A DNA stretch of 23,130 bases from DATAXV01 sp036272915 (GTDB lineage: Bacteria > Chloroflexota > Dormibacteria > Dormibacterales > Dormibacteraceae). Positions 7,399-14,929 of this stretch are shown one piece after another. The notes beneath the pieces were generated by a model, which saw only the letters and a list, made by a program, of their open reading frames with translations, was not told the DNA's origin and did not search any database. The DNA is taken from positions 1 to 23,130 of the forward strand of contig DATAXV010000100.1 in NCBI GenBank assembly GCA_036272915.1, written 5' to 3'. A program made the position numbers and the translations under genes. Position 1 is the first letter of the stretch. Each line of letters starts with the position of its first letter.

Positions 7399-8311
7399 GG
7401 ATGGCCGGCCCCTGAGCCTCCGGGCCCAGCCACCTCCGGCGCCGGGAGAGCGCCGGCGGGAGCGGGACGATACCGGTGAACAGGTCCGTCTCGCGGCACG
7501 GCGTCAGGCCGGTGGGGTCGATGCCGAGGCGATTGTCGAAGAGCTGGTACTGCTCGCGGTCGCCAAGGCGCATGAACCAGTAGTGCAAGGCGTCGGACAG
7601 GTTGGCCGGATTCTGGGTGACATAGGCGCCGAGCGACATCCACTTGAGGTGGAGGTCCTCGTCGGTCAGGTGCAGCTCGGTCGTGATCAGGTCCCGAGGT
7701 TGCCCGGCCATCTCCAGCGCGGGCCGCGGCGCGCCCGGATGCGCGGTGCAGTAGTCGTCGACCACGCTGTTGAGCTGGGCCCTGTCGATGACATGGTGGT
7801 AGGCCTTGGCCGGGCGACGGCCGGGCGGCAGCAGGTGAAGGGCACGATGGACGATGTCGTGCGTGGATTCGTGGTCCGGATGCCCGTACGTTCCGTTCTC
7901 GGCGTCGCACACGAGCACGTCGGGGTGCTCATCGATGATCAGGTCGCAGATCCGCCGGGCGGCGTGGTCGAGCCGCGCCGAGAGCAGGCTCTCCTCGTGG
8001 TCGTTGCCCGTCGCTCCCCACATGCCGGAGTCGCGGTACGGCAGCATCAGCCTCCGATCGACGCCGAGGGCGTTGCAGGAAGCGTTCCATTCGCGCCTGC
8101 GATACGCGCGCAGCTGGGGTCGGACCCTCTCCTCGGGAAGGTGGTGGATCTCGCCCTCCTCGCCGCCGGTCATCGTCGCCAGGACGACGCGATGGCCCGC
8201 CCTCTTGGCGGCGAGGATCGCCCCGGCGGCGCGGCACTCGTCGTCAGGGTGGGGAAGGATGAGCATGACCGTCCGTCCACTACGAGACCGCCCTGTCCTG
8301 TCCGCGTTCAC
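7394..8311 (-). CDS. PIG-L/LmbE-family metal-dependent deacetylase
   Basis: Zinc-dependent GlcNAc-type N-deacetylase fold of the MshB/Mca/LmbE family. From the GTG at 8311 it is 305 residues, the usual length for MshB or Mca. PHPDDE (20-25) gives the first metal ligands; GHPDHESTHD (143-152) gives the third His and the following helix; PYRDSGM (91-97) matches the substrate loop of MshB/Mca proteins. The substrate could be an N-acetylated sugar conjugate or thiol conjugate and cannot be decided here. The start is uncertain. The ATG at 8266 would cut into the first beta strand, and a GTG at 8377 would run into the divergent promoter region; neither has a strong ribosome site. It is divergent from the GNAT-FkbH-ACP operon and may belong to the same pathway, but adjacency is the only evidence. 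Confidence 0.88.
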   Translation of the reverse strand: MNADRTGRSRSGRTVMLILPHPDDECRAAGAILAAKRAGHRVVLATMTGGEEGEIHHLPEERVRPQLRAYRRREWNASCNALGVDRRLMLPYRDSGMWGATGNDHEESLLSARLDHAARRICDLIIDEHPDVLVCDAENGTYGHPDHESTHDIVHRALHLLPPGRRPAKAYHHVIDRAQLNSVVDDYCTAHPGAPRPALEMAGQPRDLITTELHLTDEDLHLKWMSLGAYVTQNPANLSDALHYWFMRLGDREQYQLFDNRLGIDPTGLTPCRETDLFTGIVPLPPALSRRRRWLGPEAQGPAIP

Positions 8312-8333
8312 CGCCCCGCCGCCCGCCAGCCCA

Positions 8334-8361
8334 CCGACAGGAGGGTACCGGCTGGTATCGT
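8334..8361 (+). promoter_or_regulatory. Divergent promoter region of the GNAT-FkbH-ACP operon
   Basis: CCGACA (8334-8339), a 16-nt spacer and TATCGT (8356-8361) form a plausible weak promoter about 25 nt before the ATG at 8387. On the opposite strand the same region offers TACCCT (8347-8342) for the deacetylase gene, so the two -10 elements face away from each other. Confidence 0.4.
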
Positions 8362-8386
8362 GGGCGCGCTCAGGCACTTAGAGAGG

Positions 8387-8854
8387 ATGGCGACGCTGTC
8401 GAGGTACACGATTCGGCTTGCAGAGGAGGGGGACCTGGACGCCCTCGCCGACTTCGAGGTGGAGATCGCCCGCATCTCGTTCGCTGACGACGCGATCGTC
8501 GATCCCGCCACTCACCGGAACCGCCTGGAACGTGCCATGTCCCGCGATGGTTCGGGCATGCTCGTCGCCGTGGAGGAGGGCCGGGTCGCCGGCTGGCTGT
8601 GGGTCTCCATCAACAAGAACTTCACCACCGGCGCGCAGTACGCGCAGTTCCGCTCCCTGGCGGTCGCGCCCGAGGATCGCGACGGCGACCTCGCCCAGCT
8701 GCTCTTCGAGCGAGGCATCGACCACGCTCGCGAGCACGGCGCGGGCGAGGTCATCGGCCACGTCCACGTCGACAACGCCGCCATGCGCCTGGTCTACCGC
8801 GCCTTCGGCTTCGAGCCCCGGCACCTCACCATGCGGCGGGTGCTGCGCTCATGA
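8387..8854 (+). CDS. GNAT-family N-acetyltransferase
   Basis: 155-residue acetyl-CoA-dependent acyltransferase. The fold is visible as TIRLAEEGDLDALADFE at the N-terminus, the beta4 strand AQFRSLAVAPEDRDGDLAQLL (the acetyl-CoA loop is a degenerate RDGDLA instead of R/QxxGxG/A), and NAAMRLVYRAFGFEPR at the C-terminus. The acceptor is unknown. The ATG is preceded directly by GAGAGG, closer than usual, so the start could be a few codons off. The stop overlaps the ATG of the next gene as ATGA, making this the first gene of a translationally coupled three-gene operon with the FkbH-like protein and the ACP. Confidence 0.85.
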   Translation: MATLSRYTIRLAEEGDLDALADFEVEIARISFADDAIVDPATHRNRLERAMSRDGSGMLVAVEEGRVAGWLWVSINKNFTTGAQYAQFRSLAVAPEDRDGDLAQLLFERGIDHAREHGAGEVIGHVHVDNAAMRLVYRAFGFEPRHLTMRRVLRS

Positions 8855-9876
8855 CCAAGGTCAAGTGCGTCGCCTGGGACCTCGACGACACCGTCTGGGA
8901 TGGTGTCGCCCTGGAGGCGCCGCAGCTGCCCTCGCCCCGCCCGCGGGTTCTCGAGCTGATGGCGGAGCTGGAGGGCCGCGGCATCCTCAACAGCATCGCC
9001 AGCCGCAGCGACCCCAGCCTGCTCGAGCGCCTGCGGGAATGGCCCGAGCTGTACGCGCGGGTGGTCGCCCCGCACATCGGCTGGGCCCCCAAGAGCGCCA
9101 CCCTCACCGAGCTCGCCGATCACCTCAACGTCTCGCTCGACGCCGTGGTCCTGGTCGATGAGGACCCCTTCACCCGCGCCGAGGTGGAGCACATGACACC
9201 CGAGGTGCGCACGCTGTCGCTGGCGGCGCTGGAGTCGGCGCTGGCCGAGCCCGAGTTCAGCCCCCCAGCCACCGCCGAGGCCGGCCGCCGGGTCGAGATG
9301 TACCGGGAGGAGGAGCGCCGGCGCCGGGCCGGGTCCGAATTCTCCGGCAGCCAGACCGACTTCTTCGCCAGCTGCGGGATGCGGTTGGAGATCGTCGTCG
9401 CGACGCCCGGCGACCTGCCTCGACTTGCCGAGCTGGCCGAGCGTTCGCACCGGCTCAACTCGACCGGCGAGGCGCCGTCGACGGCAGAGCTGTCGGCGCG
9501 CATCTCCTCGCCCGGCCATCTCGTCGTCCGCGCCCGCCTGACCGACCGCTTCGGCGACTACGGGACGATCGGGCTCCTCACGCTGGCCCGCGGCCCGGAC
9601 GAGTGGCGCCTGGAGACGCTGGCCGTGTCCTGCCGGGTGGAGGGGCGGGGCGTGCCCGGGGCGGTGCTGGCTTGGGCCATGGCCGAGGCCGGGCGCGCGG
9701 GGGCGAGGACCCTCGCCGCCGACTACCGGGCCAGCGACCGCAACCTGCGCCTGGGCCTCCTCTACCGCCAGCTCGGCTTCCGAGGCTCGGATCCGCTCCG
9801 GCGCGATCTGACCGGTGAGCTGCCGGGCCACCCCGACTGGCTGGAGGTGTCCGCGCCGGTGACGACGCCGCGGTGA
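8851..9876 (+). CDS. FkbH-like HAD-IIIC phosphatase with C-terminal GNAT-like domain
   Basis: 341 residues. The N-terminal HAD domain has the nucleophile motif WDLDDTVWDG (D10, D12), the lysine motif GWAPKSATL and the acidic motif VLVDEDPFTRAEV. The C-terminal half contains LTDRFGDYGTIG, the hallmark of FkbH proteins, and a GNAT-like end (YRQLGFRG). Studied FkbH enzymes take 1,3-bisphosphoglycerate, remove phosphate and place the glyceryl group on an acyl carrier protein; an ACP gene follows here, overlapping as GTGA. From memory, many FkbH enzymes have a Cys in an (I/V)CSKN segment. This protein reads SIASRSDPS there, so the Cys is absent and the glyceryl-transfer chemistry is not certain. 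No ketosynthase or polyketide genes lie in the window. Confidence 0.87.
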   Translation: MTKVKCVAWDLDDTVWDGVALEAPQLPSPRPRVLELMAELEGRGILNSIASRSDPSLLERLREWPELYARVVAPHIGWAPKSATLTELADHLNVSLDAVVLVDEDPFTRAEVEHMTPEVRTLSLAALESALAEPEFSPPATAEAGRRVEMYREEERRRRAGSEFSGSQTDFFASCGMRLEIVVATPGDLPRLAELAERSHRLNSTGEAPSTAELSARISSPGHLVVRARLTDRFGDYGTIGLLTLARGPDEWRLETLAVSCRVEGRGVPGAVLAWAMAEAGRAGARTLAADYRASDRNLRLGLLYRQLGFRGSDPLRRDLTGELPGHPDWLEVSAPVTTPR

Positions 9877-10127
9877 GCGAGGACCTTCGGCCCCGGCTGG
9901 CCGGGCTGCTGGCGACGGTGCTGGAGCGCGACGCCCAGAGCGTCGCCGCGCTCGCCGACGATCAGCCCCTGTTCGGCGGGGGCCTGGGCCTCGATTCCCT
10001 CTCCGGCGTCCGGCTGCTGGCGATGATCCAGGCCGAGTTCGGCGTCGACATCGCGACCGAGGACCTCGCCCTGGAGTCTCTGGAGTCGGTGGGGACCCTC
10101 AGCCGCTTCCTGGCCGAGCGGATCTGA
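9873..10127 (+). CDS. Free-standing acyl carrier protein
   Basis: 84 residues with the typical four-helix ACP pattern. The phosphopantetheine attachment site is in GLDSLSGVRL (S42). The following helix, EFGVDIATEDLALESLESVGTLSRFL, matches helices II-III of discrete ACPs from polyketide and FkbH-type clusters. The GTG start overlaps the stop of the FkbH-like gene (GTGA), so translation is probably coupled and the FkbH-like protein is the likely partner. Its 3-prime end overlaps the convergent phosphotransferase gene by 29 bp. It is less likely to be the housekeeping fatty-acid ACP because no fab genes are nearby. Confidence 0.92.
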   Translation: MSEDLRPRLAGLLATVLERDAQSVAALADDQPLFGGGLGLDSLSGVRLLAMIQAEFGVDIATEDLALESLESVGTLSRFLAERI

Positions 10128-11079
10128 GGTCCGGCCCTTCCTCCATCAGCTTCCGGAGCTGTCGGATCCTCGAACGGATCAGCGGGTGCCGGGGGTTGAT
10201 GTTCCGGGAGGGGCCCAGCCAGCGGCAGAGCTGGCGTAGGCCGTAGAGAATCGCGGAGCGGCGGATCAGCTCGAGGTGGTTCTCCGGGAGCGGCGCGATC
10301 TGCCCGTAGCCGCGGAGTACGTGGGGAAGGAGGGTCCGCTCCAGGATCTCCCCGTCGTAGAGGTGGAAGACGCCGGGGTCGAACAGCGGCTCGGTGCCCC
10401 GGAGCTCGCCCAGGTCGATGAGGCCGGTGTAGCGGCCTGCCTCGTGGAAGACATGGGTCACGTCGAAGTCGCCGTGGGCGAGCCGCCCGGTGGCCAGCGG
10501 CCGGCGGCTCTCCTCCTCGATCAGCTCCTCCAGCACGCTCAGCTCGGGTGGCGACATGACGCCGGCGAGCCGTCCCGGCCATGGCCGCGGCACCTCCCAG
10601 CCGACGAGGCTGGCGTAGGCGGGTTCCTCGCCGCGCGGAGGGAGCGGCCGGCCATCGCGGCGGATCCATGAGAAGCCCTCGACCTCGATGGAGTTGAGGC
10701 GGGCCAGGTCGCGCCCCGCCGCCTCGAGCACGGCCTCGACCTCGGCCGGGGCGCCGTCGGAGAGCGGCCGGCCGGGGATCTCGGTGGTCAGCATCACCGA
10801 GCGGCCGAGGCCGGGGTCGGATCGCTCGACGTGGAGCACCCCGGGGACCCGCACGCCGAGCCCGCGCAGCCGTTGGTGGATGTCGGCCTCGCTGGTGAGG
10901 TCGTCCTCGGCCGTCTCGGCGAGCCGGAGGTAGAGGGTCTCATCTCCCCTCCTGACCCGATAGACCGGCGTGGACACCCCGTCGGCGGTGCGCTCGAACG
11001 AGATCGCCAGCGCCGTTCCCAGGGCGCGCTCGAGCACGGCACGGACCGCCTCGGGGGCGGCGTCAGCCTGTCGGGGCAA
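10099..11079 (-). CDS. APH-family (aminoglycoside/choline-kinase-like) phosphotransferase
   Basis: About 326 residues with the protein-kinase-like fold of the APH family. Features visible are the N-lobe strands (STPVYRVRRGDETLYLRL), the catalytic-loop HGD (residues 202-204) in AHGDFDVTHVF, and the metal-binding Asp in GLIDLGELRGTEPLFD (D222). The Asn that normally follows the catalytic Asp is replaced by His. The family phosphorylates small molecules such as aminoglycosides, choline, homoserine or methylthioribose. Start choice: TTG at 11079 with AGGA 5 nt upstream, overlapping the bpsA stop by 17 nt. A GTG at 11037 is the alternative; a GTG at 11241 would overlap bpsA by 179 bp and is unlikely. 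It is the last gene of a speD-bpsA operon, so a polyamine-related or AdoMet-derived substrate is possible; a drug-resistance role is not implied. Confidence 0.82.
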   Translation of the reverse strand: MPRQADAAPEAVRAVLERALGTALAISFERTADGVSTPVYRVRRGDETLYLRLAETAEDDLTSEADIHQRLRGLGVRVPGVLHVERSDPGLGRSVMLTTEIPGRPLSDGAPAEVEAVLEAAGRDLARLNSIEVEGFSWIRRDGRPLPPRGEEPAYASLVGWEVPRPWPGRLAGVMSPPELSVLEELIEEESRRPLATGRLAHGDFDVTHVFHEAGRYTGLIDLGELRGTEPLFDPGVFHLYDGEILERTLLPHVLRGYGQIAPLPENHLELIRRSAILYGLRQLCRWLGPSRNINPRHPLIRSRIRQLRKLMEEGPDLRSARPGSG

Positions 11080-12169
11080 TCGCGTCCTGAAGCGGGCGGG
11101 GCCGGAAGACGGTCCCGCCGCAGTCCGGGCAGCCCCGGGCGCGGAGCTCCTCGACGGTCCGATCCGGCCGGTCGGGACCGACCGGGACCTGTCGGTGGCA
11201 CCCCTGACAGACGTAGGCGCGCTCGACGTCGCGGAACTCACCGGTGTAGAGCGCGTCGTCGAACGATCCCTCGACCGGCGGCCGCAGCTCGCCGCCGGAG
11301 ACGAGGTGGTAGAGGTCGCTGACGCCGCCCAGCACCCCGGCGCCCAGGTACTCGTTGAAGCGGCGGTGCAGGTCCTGGATGGCGAAGCCGGCCCCGGTCA
11401 TCATCGCCTGCACCCGAGAGGCCTCGACCGGCGGGCGCGGTGGGAAGCAGAGGAAGAGCTGGGCTCCGCTGCCGGGCGCCAGGGCGGTCGCCGCTCGGGA
11501 GAGGAAGAGCGCTGCGCCGGGCAGGGTGTAGGGGGGATCGGTGAGCACGGTGTCGAAGCGGCCCAGCAGTGAGTCGGGCAGAGGCCGGCGCAGGTCGTGC
11601 TCGATCAGCTCCACCTCCGGCCCTCCGTCGGCCAGGGCGCCGCGGGTGAAGTCGAGGATGGCCGGGTCGACGTCGACGACGGTGAGGCGAGCGACCGCAG
11701 CTCCGCTGAGGGCGAGCGTGAGTCCGATCAGGTCGTCGTCGCCGAGGATCAGGACCGACCGTCCGGAGACGGCGCCCGCCTCCTCGGCGAGGGCGACGCG
11801 GCGCAGCTTGGTCTCCACCGTGCAGTGGGACTGGTCGAGTCCGGACCGGACCTGCGGCGCCTGGCCCAGGAGCAACGCCAGCCGCTCGCCGAGATCGGGC
11901 GGCGGCGCCGAGCCGGTGCCCTCGACCTCCGCCCACCAGCGGGCGCCACGCTCGCTCAGCCGCGCCGGACGCTCCGGAGCGACGATGCCGCGTTGGCGGA
12001 GCTCAGAGCAGACGGCGCTGACCACCGGCACGGGGAGGCCGGTCGCCCGGCTCAGGGTCCGGGTCGGAAGCGGTCCCTGCCGCGCCAGCTGGCGGATGAT
12101 CTGGGCGACCCCACGCGGACCCTCACGCAGGGAGACCGCCTGGGCGACCGCCTCCAGGTCATCCGACAT
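11063..12169 (-). CDS. bpsA: Branched-chain polyamine synthase, N4-bis(aminopropyl)spermidine synthase
   Basis: 368-residue aminopropyltransferase. It would add aminopropyl groups from decarboxylated AdoMet to the secondary amine of spermidine, giving N4-aminopropyl- and N4-bis(aminopropyl)spermidine. It shows a winged-helix N-terminal domain (about 10-80), a Rossmann catalytic domain with LGDDDLIGLTLAL (GDDD 143-146, the BpsA signature) and TDPPYT (210-215, including the catalytic Asp). A C-terminal tail has C321/C324 and C347/C350, a zinc-ribbon-like pair of CxxC motifs. The ATG has GGAGGA upstream and lies inside the end of speD (11-bp overlap), consistent with coupled synthesis of the two enzymes. 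Branched polyamines are best known from thermophiles. No spermidine synthase is in the window. Confidence 0.9.
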   Translation of the reverse strand: MSDDLEAVAQAVSLREGPRGVAQIIRQLARQGPLPTRTLSRATGLPVPVVSAVCSELRQRGIVAPERPARLSERGARWWAEVEGTGSAPPPDLGERLALLLGQAPQVRSGLDQSHCTVETKLRRVALAEEAGAVSGRSVLILGDDDLIGLTLALSGAAVARLTVVDVDPAILDFTRGALADGGPEVELIEHDLRRPLPDSLLGRFDTVLTDPPYTLPGAALFLSRAATALAPGSGAQLFLCFPPRPPVEASRVQAMMTGAGFAIQDLHRRFNEYLGAGVLGGVSDLYHLVSGGELRPPVEGSFDDALYTGEFRDVERAYVCQGCHRQVPVGPDRPDRTVEELRARGCPDCGGTVFRPRPLQDAIAPTG

Positions 12170-12536
12170 CGGGGTCCTCCATCCCCCGCTGCAGCCGGTG
12201 GGAGACGGTGTGGTCGAGCTCCAGGCTGCGCGCCAGCTCGTCGAGCACCCGCGCCCCGTCGATGCTGCCGCAGCTGAAGAGGTCGATGGCGACGAGGCCG
12301 TCCTCGGGCCAGGTGTGCAGGCTGAGGTGGGACTCGGCCAGGACCAGGACCAGGGTGACCGCGCCGTTGGGAAAGACCGCGCGGGCCTCGTCGAGGACGT
12401 GGCCGCCGCCGGAATCGACCGCATTCCGGCAGGCGGTGCCGAGGCGGTCCGGATCGGTCAGCAGCTCCCGGTTGCCGGGCCTGCCGTCGAGCGTGAACAG
12501 CACCCTTCCGAATGGGGGGTGTGGCGTTGCTGACAA
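12159..12536 (-). CDS. speD: S-adenosylmethionine decarboxylase proenzyme
   Basis: Pyruvoyl enzyme that decarboxylates AdoMet to the aminopropyl donor for polyamine synthesis. The self-cleavage site is the E-S bond in LAESHLSLHTWPEDG; the Ser becomes the pyruvoyl group. The His six residues before DG and the Cys in DLFSCG correspond to the His and Cys of the Thermotoga-type class 1b enzyme with exact spacing (Ser +5 His, +20 Cys). From the TTG start it is 125 residues, matching that class (about 120-130). TTG at 12536 is preferred because GGAGGA lies about 5 nt upstream. A GTG at 12575 would add 13 residues without a ribosome site. It is the first gene of the speD-bpsA-phosphotransferase operon. 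Confidence 0.93.
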   Translation of the reverse strand: MSATPHPPFGRVLFTLDGRPGNRELLTDPDRLGTACRNAVDSGGGHVLDEARAVFPNGAVTLVLVLAESHLSLHTWPEDGLVAIDLFSCGSIDGARVLDELARSLELDHTVSHRLQRGMEDPDVG

Positions 12537-12757
12537 GGTGTCCTCCGAACATGGTGATGGGGGGGAGGGGACCACGCCACCCCCACGCGAGGACGGAGAG
12601 ACGATCGGGTCAGCTCGCAGTGGAGGTGGCCGGCCGGGCCGAGACCTCGACGGGCCTTCCCGTCATGGCGTCACGCATATGGCCAGCTCCTCGATGTGGA
12701 TTTCCCCCGCGAGGAGGATCGAGCGCACGGTACCACAGCGTCTCCAGGGGCGAGGGC
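12537..12757 (-). promoter_or_regulatory. Long speD leader with candidate promoter
   Basis: The space between the aspS terminator and speD holds a -10-like TACCGT (12732-12727), preceded by GTGG but without a good -35. Transcription from it would give a leader of about 180 nt. GGAGGA (12546-12541) is the speD ribosome site. A small reading frame with its own ribosome site lies in the middle of the leader (12610-12678). Confidence 0.4.
12610..12678 (-). CDS. Candidate 22-residue leader peptide upstream of speD
   Basis: ATG at 12678 is preceded by GAGGAG at 8-nt spacing and reads MRDAMTGRPVEVSARPATST plus two residues to a TGA at 12612-12610. It ends 73 nt before the speD TTG. No homologue is known to me and the composition is unremarkable, so this rests only on the ribosome site, the frame and the position in the long leader of a polyamine gene. 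A second frame (GTG at 12728, 21 residues) overlaps it but lies upstream of the likely transcript start. Confidence 0.3.
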   Translation of the reverse strand: MRDAMTGRPVEVSARPATSTAS

Positions 12758-12788
12758 GGCGCCGGAGGCCGCGGCGGCCTCCGGCGCC
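12758..12788 (-). terminator. Strong aspS terminator hairpin
   Basis: A perfect 13-bp stem (GGCGCCGGAGGCC with GGCCTCCGGCGCC) and a 5-nt loop, starting 5 nt after the aspS stop on the minus strand. There is no U-tract, but the stem is very stable. It separates aspS from the speD operon. Confidence 0.75.
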
Positions 12789-12793
12789 TCCCG

Positions 12794-14092
<1,299 letters not shown>

Positions 14093-14106
14093 GGCCAAGA
14101 CCTCGG

Positions 14107-14312
14107 AGGGTGCGCGCTCCTGGGTGCGGACGGGACGCGCCCCGTGGTGCCACCGCACTTCCCGCCACCGGAGTGGCGGCTCCTTCTGACCCGGCTCGCT
14201 CGGGAGTGTCCTTCACGGGATCCGGAGGCCACCTTTCCCATCCACGGCGGCTCTCTGTGCTCCGGACGCGCCCGCTACTGCTCTCCGTCCTCGCGAGGTG
14301 TCGGGAAGGATA
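14107..14312 (-). promoter_or_regulatory. T-box riboswitch with Asp (GAC) specifier in front of aspS
   Basis: Read on the minus strand. A -10-like TATCCT (14312-14307) precedes the leader. Stem I has a basal CTCGC (14297-14293) pairing with GCGAG, a CGGG/CCCG plus TCCGGAG/CTCCGGA stem, and a distal AGAGAGCC (14256-14249) followed by a GTGGATGGGAAAG segment as in classic T-boxes. On the 3-prime side GAAG-GAC-A-CTCCCGAG aligns with the specifier region of known leaders, giving GAC at 14210-14208. Stem III is CCGCCAC/GTGGCGG (14179-14162). The T-box core contains TGGCACC (14152-14146). The competing hairpin pairs GTGCGG with CCGCAC and ACGGG with CCCGT (14158-14124). There is no U-tract, so attenuation could be transcriptional or translational. 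It should sense uncharged tRNA-Asp. Confidence 0.85.
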
Positions 14313-14328
14313 CCGCAGGTCCGTCCAG

Positions 14329-14356
14329 GTGCGGCGCCCGTCCTCGGACGCCACCG
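14329..14356 (-). terminator. Imperfect hairpin after the CYTH gene
   Basis: Between the CYTH stop and the aspS leader, GGTG-GCG-TCC and GGACG-GGCGC-CGCACC arms can pair with bulges. It is a weak candidate for the terminator of the marR-CYTH operon. Confidence 0.3.
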
Positions 14357-14363
14357 CCGGAGT

Positions 14364-14897
14364 TCATCCGCCGTCGACGATCGCCCGGGCGCGCAGAAGC
14401 TCGGTCAGCTGCTCCGCCGAGGCGAAGGCGAGCCAGCCGCCGCTGAACCGCTCATCCCCGGTCACCTCGGGCCCGGCGAAGTCGGGAGGCTCCGGATCGA
14501 GGTCGTCATGGAGCTCCACCTCGACCATGGCGAGGCCCCGGTGGCGGCCGCCGAACACGTCGAGTCCGAACTGATTCCGGGCTGCGGGGACGATGTGCCG
14601 GACCTTGCTCAGCTCGGCGGCCGGAAGGGCGCACAGGCGTGAGTGCTCGTCCCCGGTCAGGTAGATCGACGTATGCATCACCCTGGCCGGGTTGGACGGG
14701 TCGGGGCGAAGCTTCTGACCCAGCTTGTACTCGGGCACCCGGCGGCCGCCGAGGTAGGTGACCATGCGCAGCCGCAGGGTCGTGCCCTCGAGGTATCGAT
14801 CATCGATGCGGCGGGGATCGGTGAGGCGCAGGTCGGGCAGCCGCCGCACCAGCCAGCGCCGCTCCAATTCCGGCCTCGCGTACTTCGCGCGGATCAT
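14364..14897 (-). CDS. CYTH-domain protein (triphosphate tunnel metalloenzyme)
   Basis: 177 residues. The CYTH signature is ELERRWLV near the N-terminus (ExExK-type, with Arg in place of the usual Lys). The tunnel strands follow: DDRYLEGTTLRLRMV, VPEYKLGQKL, SKVRHIV and LAMVEVEL. The family includes class IV adenylate cyclases, inorganic tripolyphosphatases and thiamine triphosphatases, all acting on triphosphates with divalent metal in a beta-barrel tunnel. The precise substrate cannot be told. The ATG at 14897 has GAGGAGG 6-7 nt upstream. It lies 32 bp downstream of marR on the same strand and is probably co-transcribed and controlled by it. Confidence 0.88.
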   Translation of the reverse strand: MIRAKYARPELERRWLVRRLPDLRLTDPRRIDDRYLEGTTLRLRMVTYLGGRRVPEYKLGQKLRPDPSNPARVMHTSIYLTGDEHSRLCALPAAELSKVRHIVPAARNQFGLDVFGGRHRGLAMVEVELHDDLDPEPPDFAGPEVTGDERFSGGWLAFASAEQLTELLRARAIVDGG

Positions 14898-14929
14898 CCG
14901 CCCCTCCTCACCGATCGCGGGCGGTCCGC

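Noticed and set aside
10099..11079. Aminoglycoside resistance gene
   Set aside because: The fold is APH-like, but the position in a polyamine operon and the altered catalytic loop do not support a resistance role.
12663..12728. Acidic 21-residue frame before speD, vaguely like a mycofactocin precursor
   Set aside because: It lacks the conserved precursor ending, no radical-SAM or other maturation gene is nearby, and it begins inside the probable -10 element. Kept only as a remark under the leader-peptide finding.
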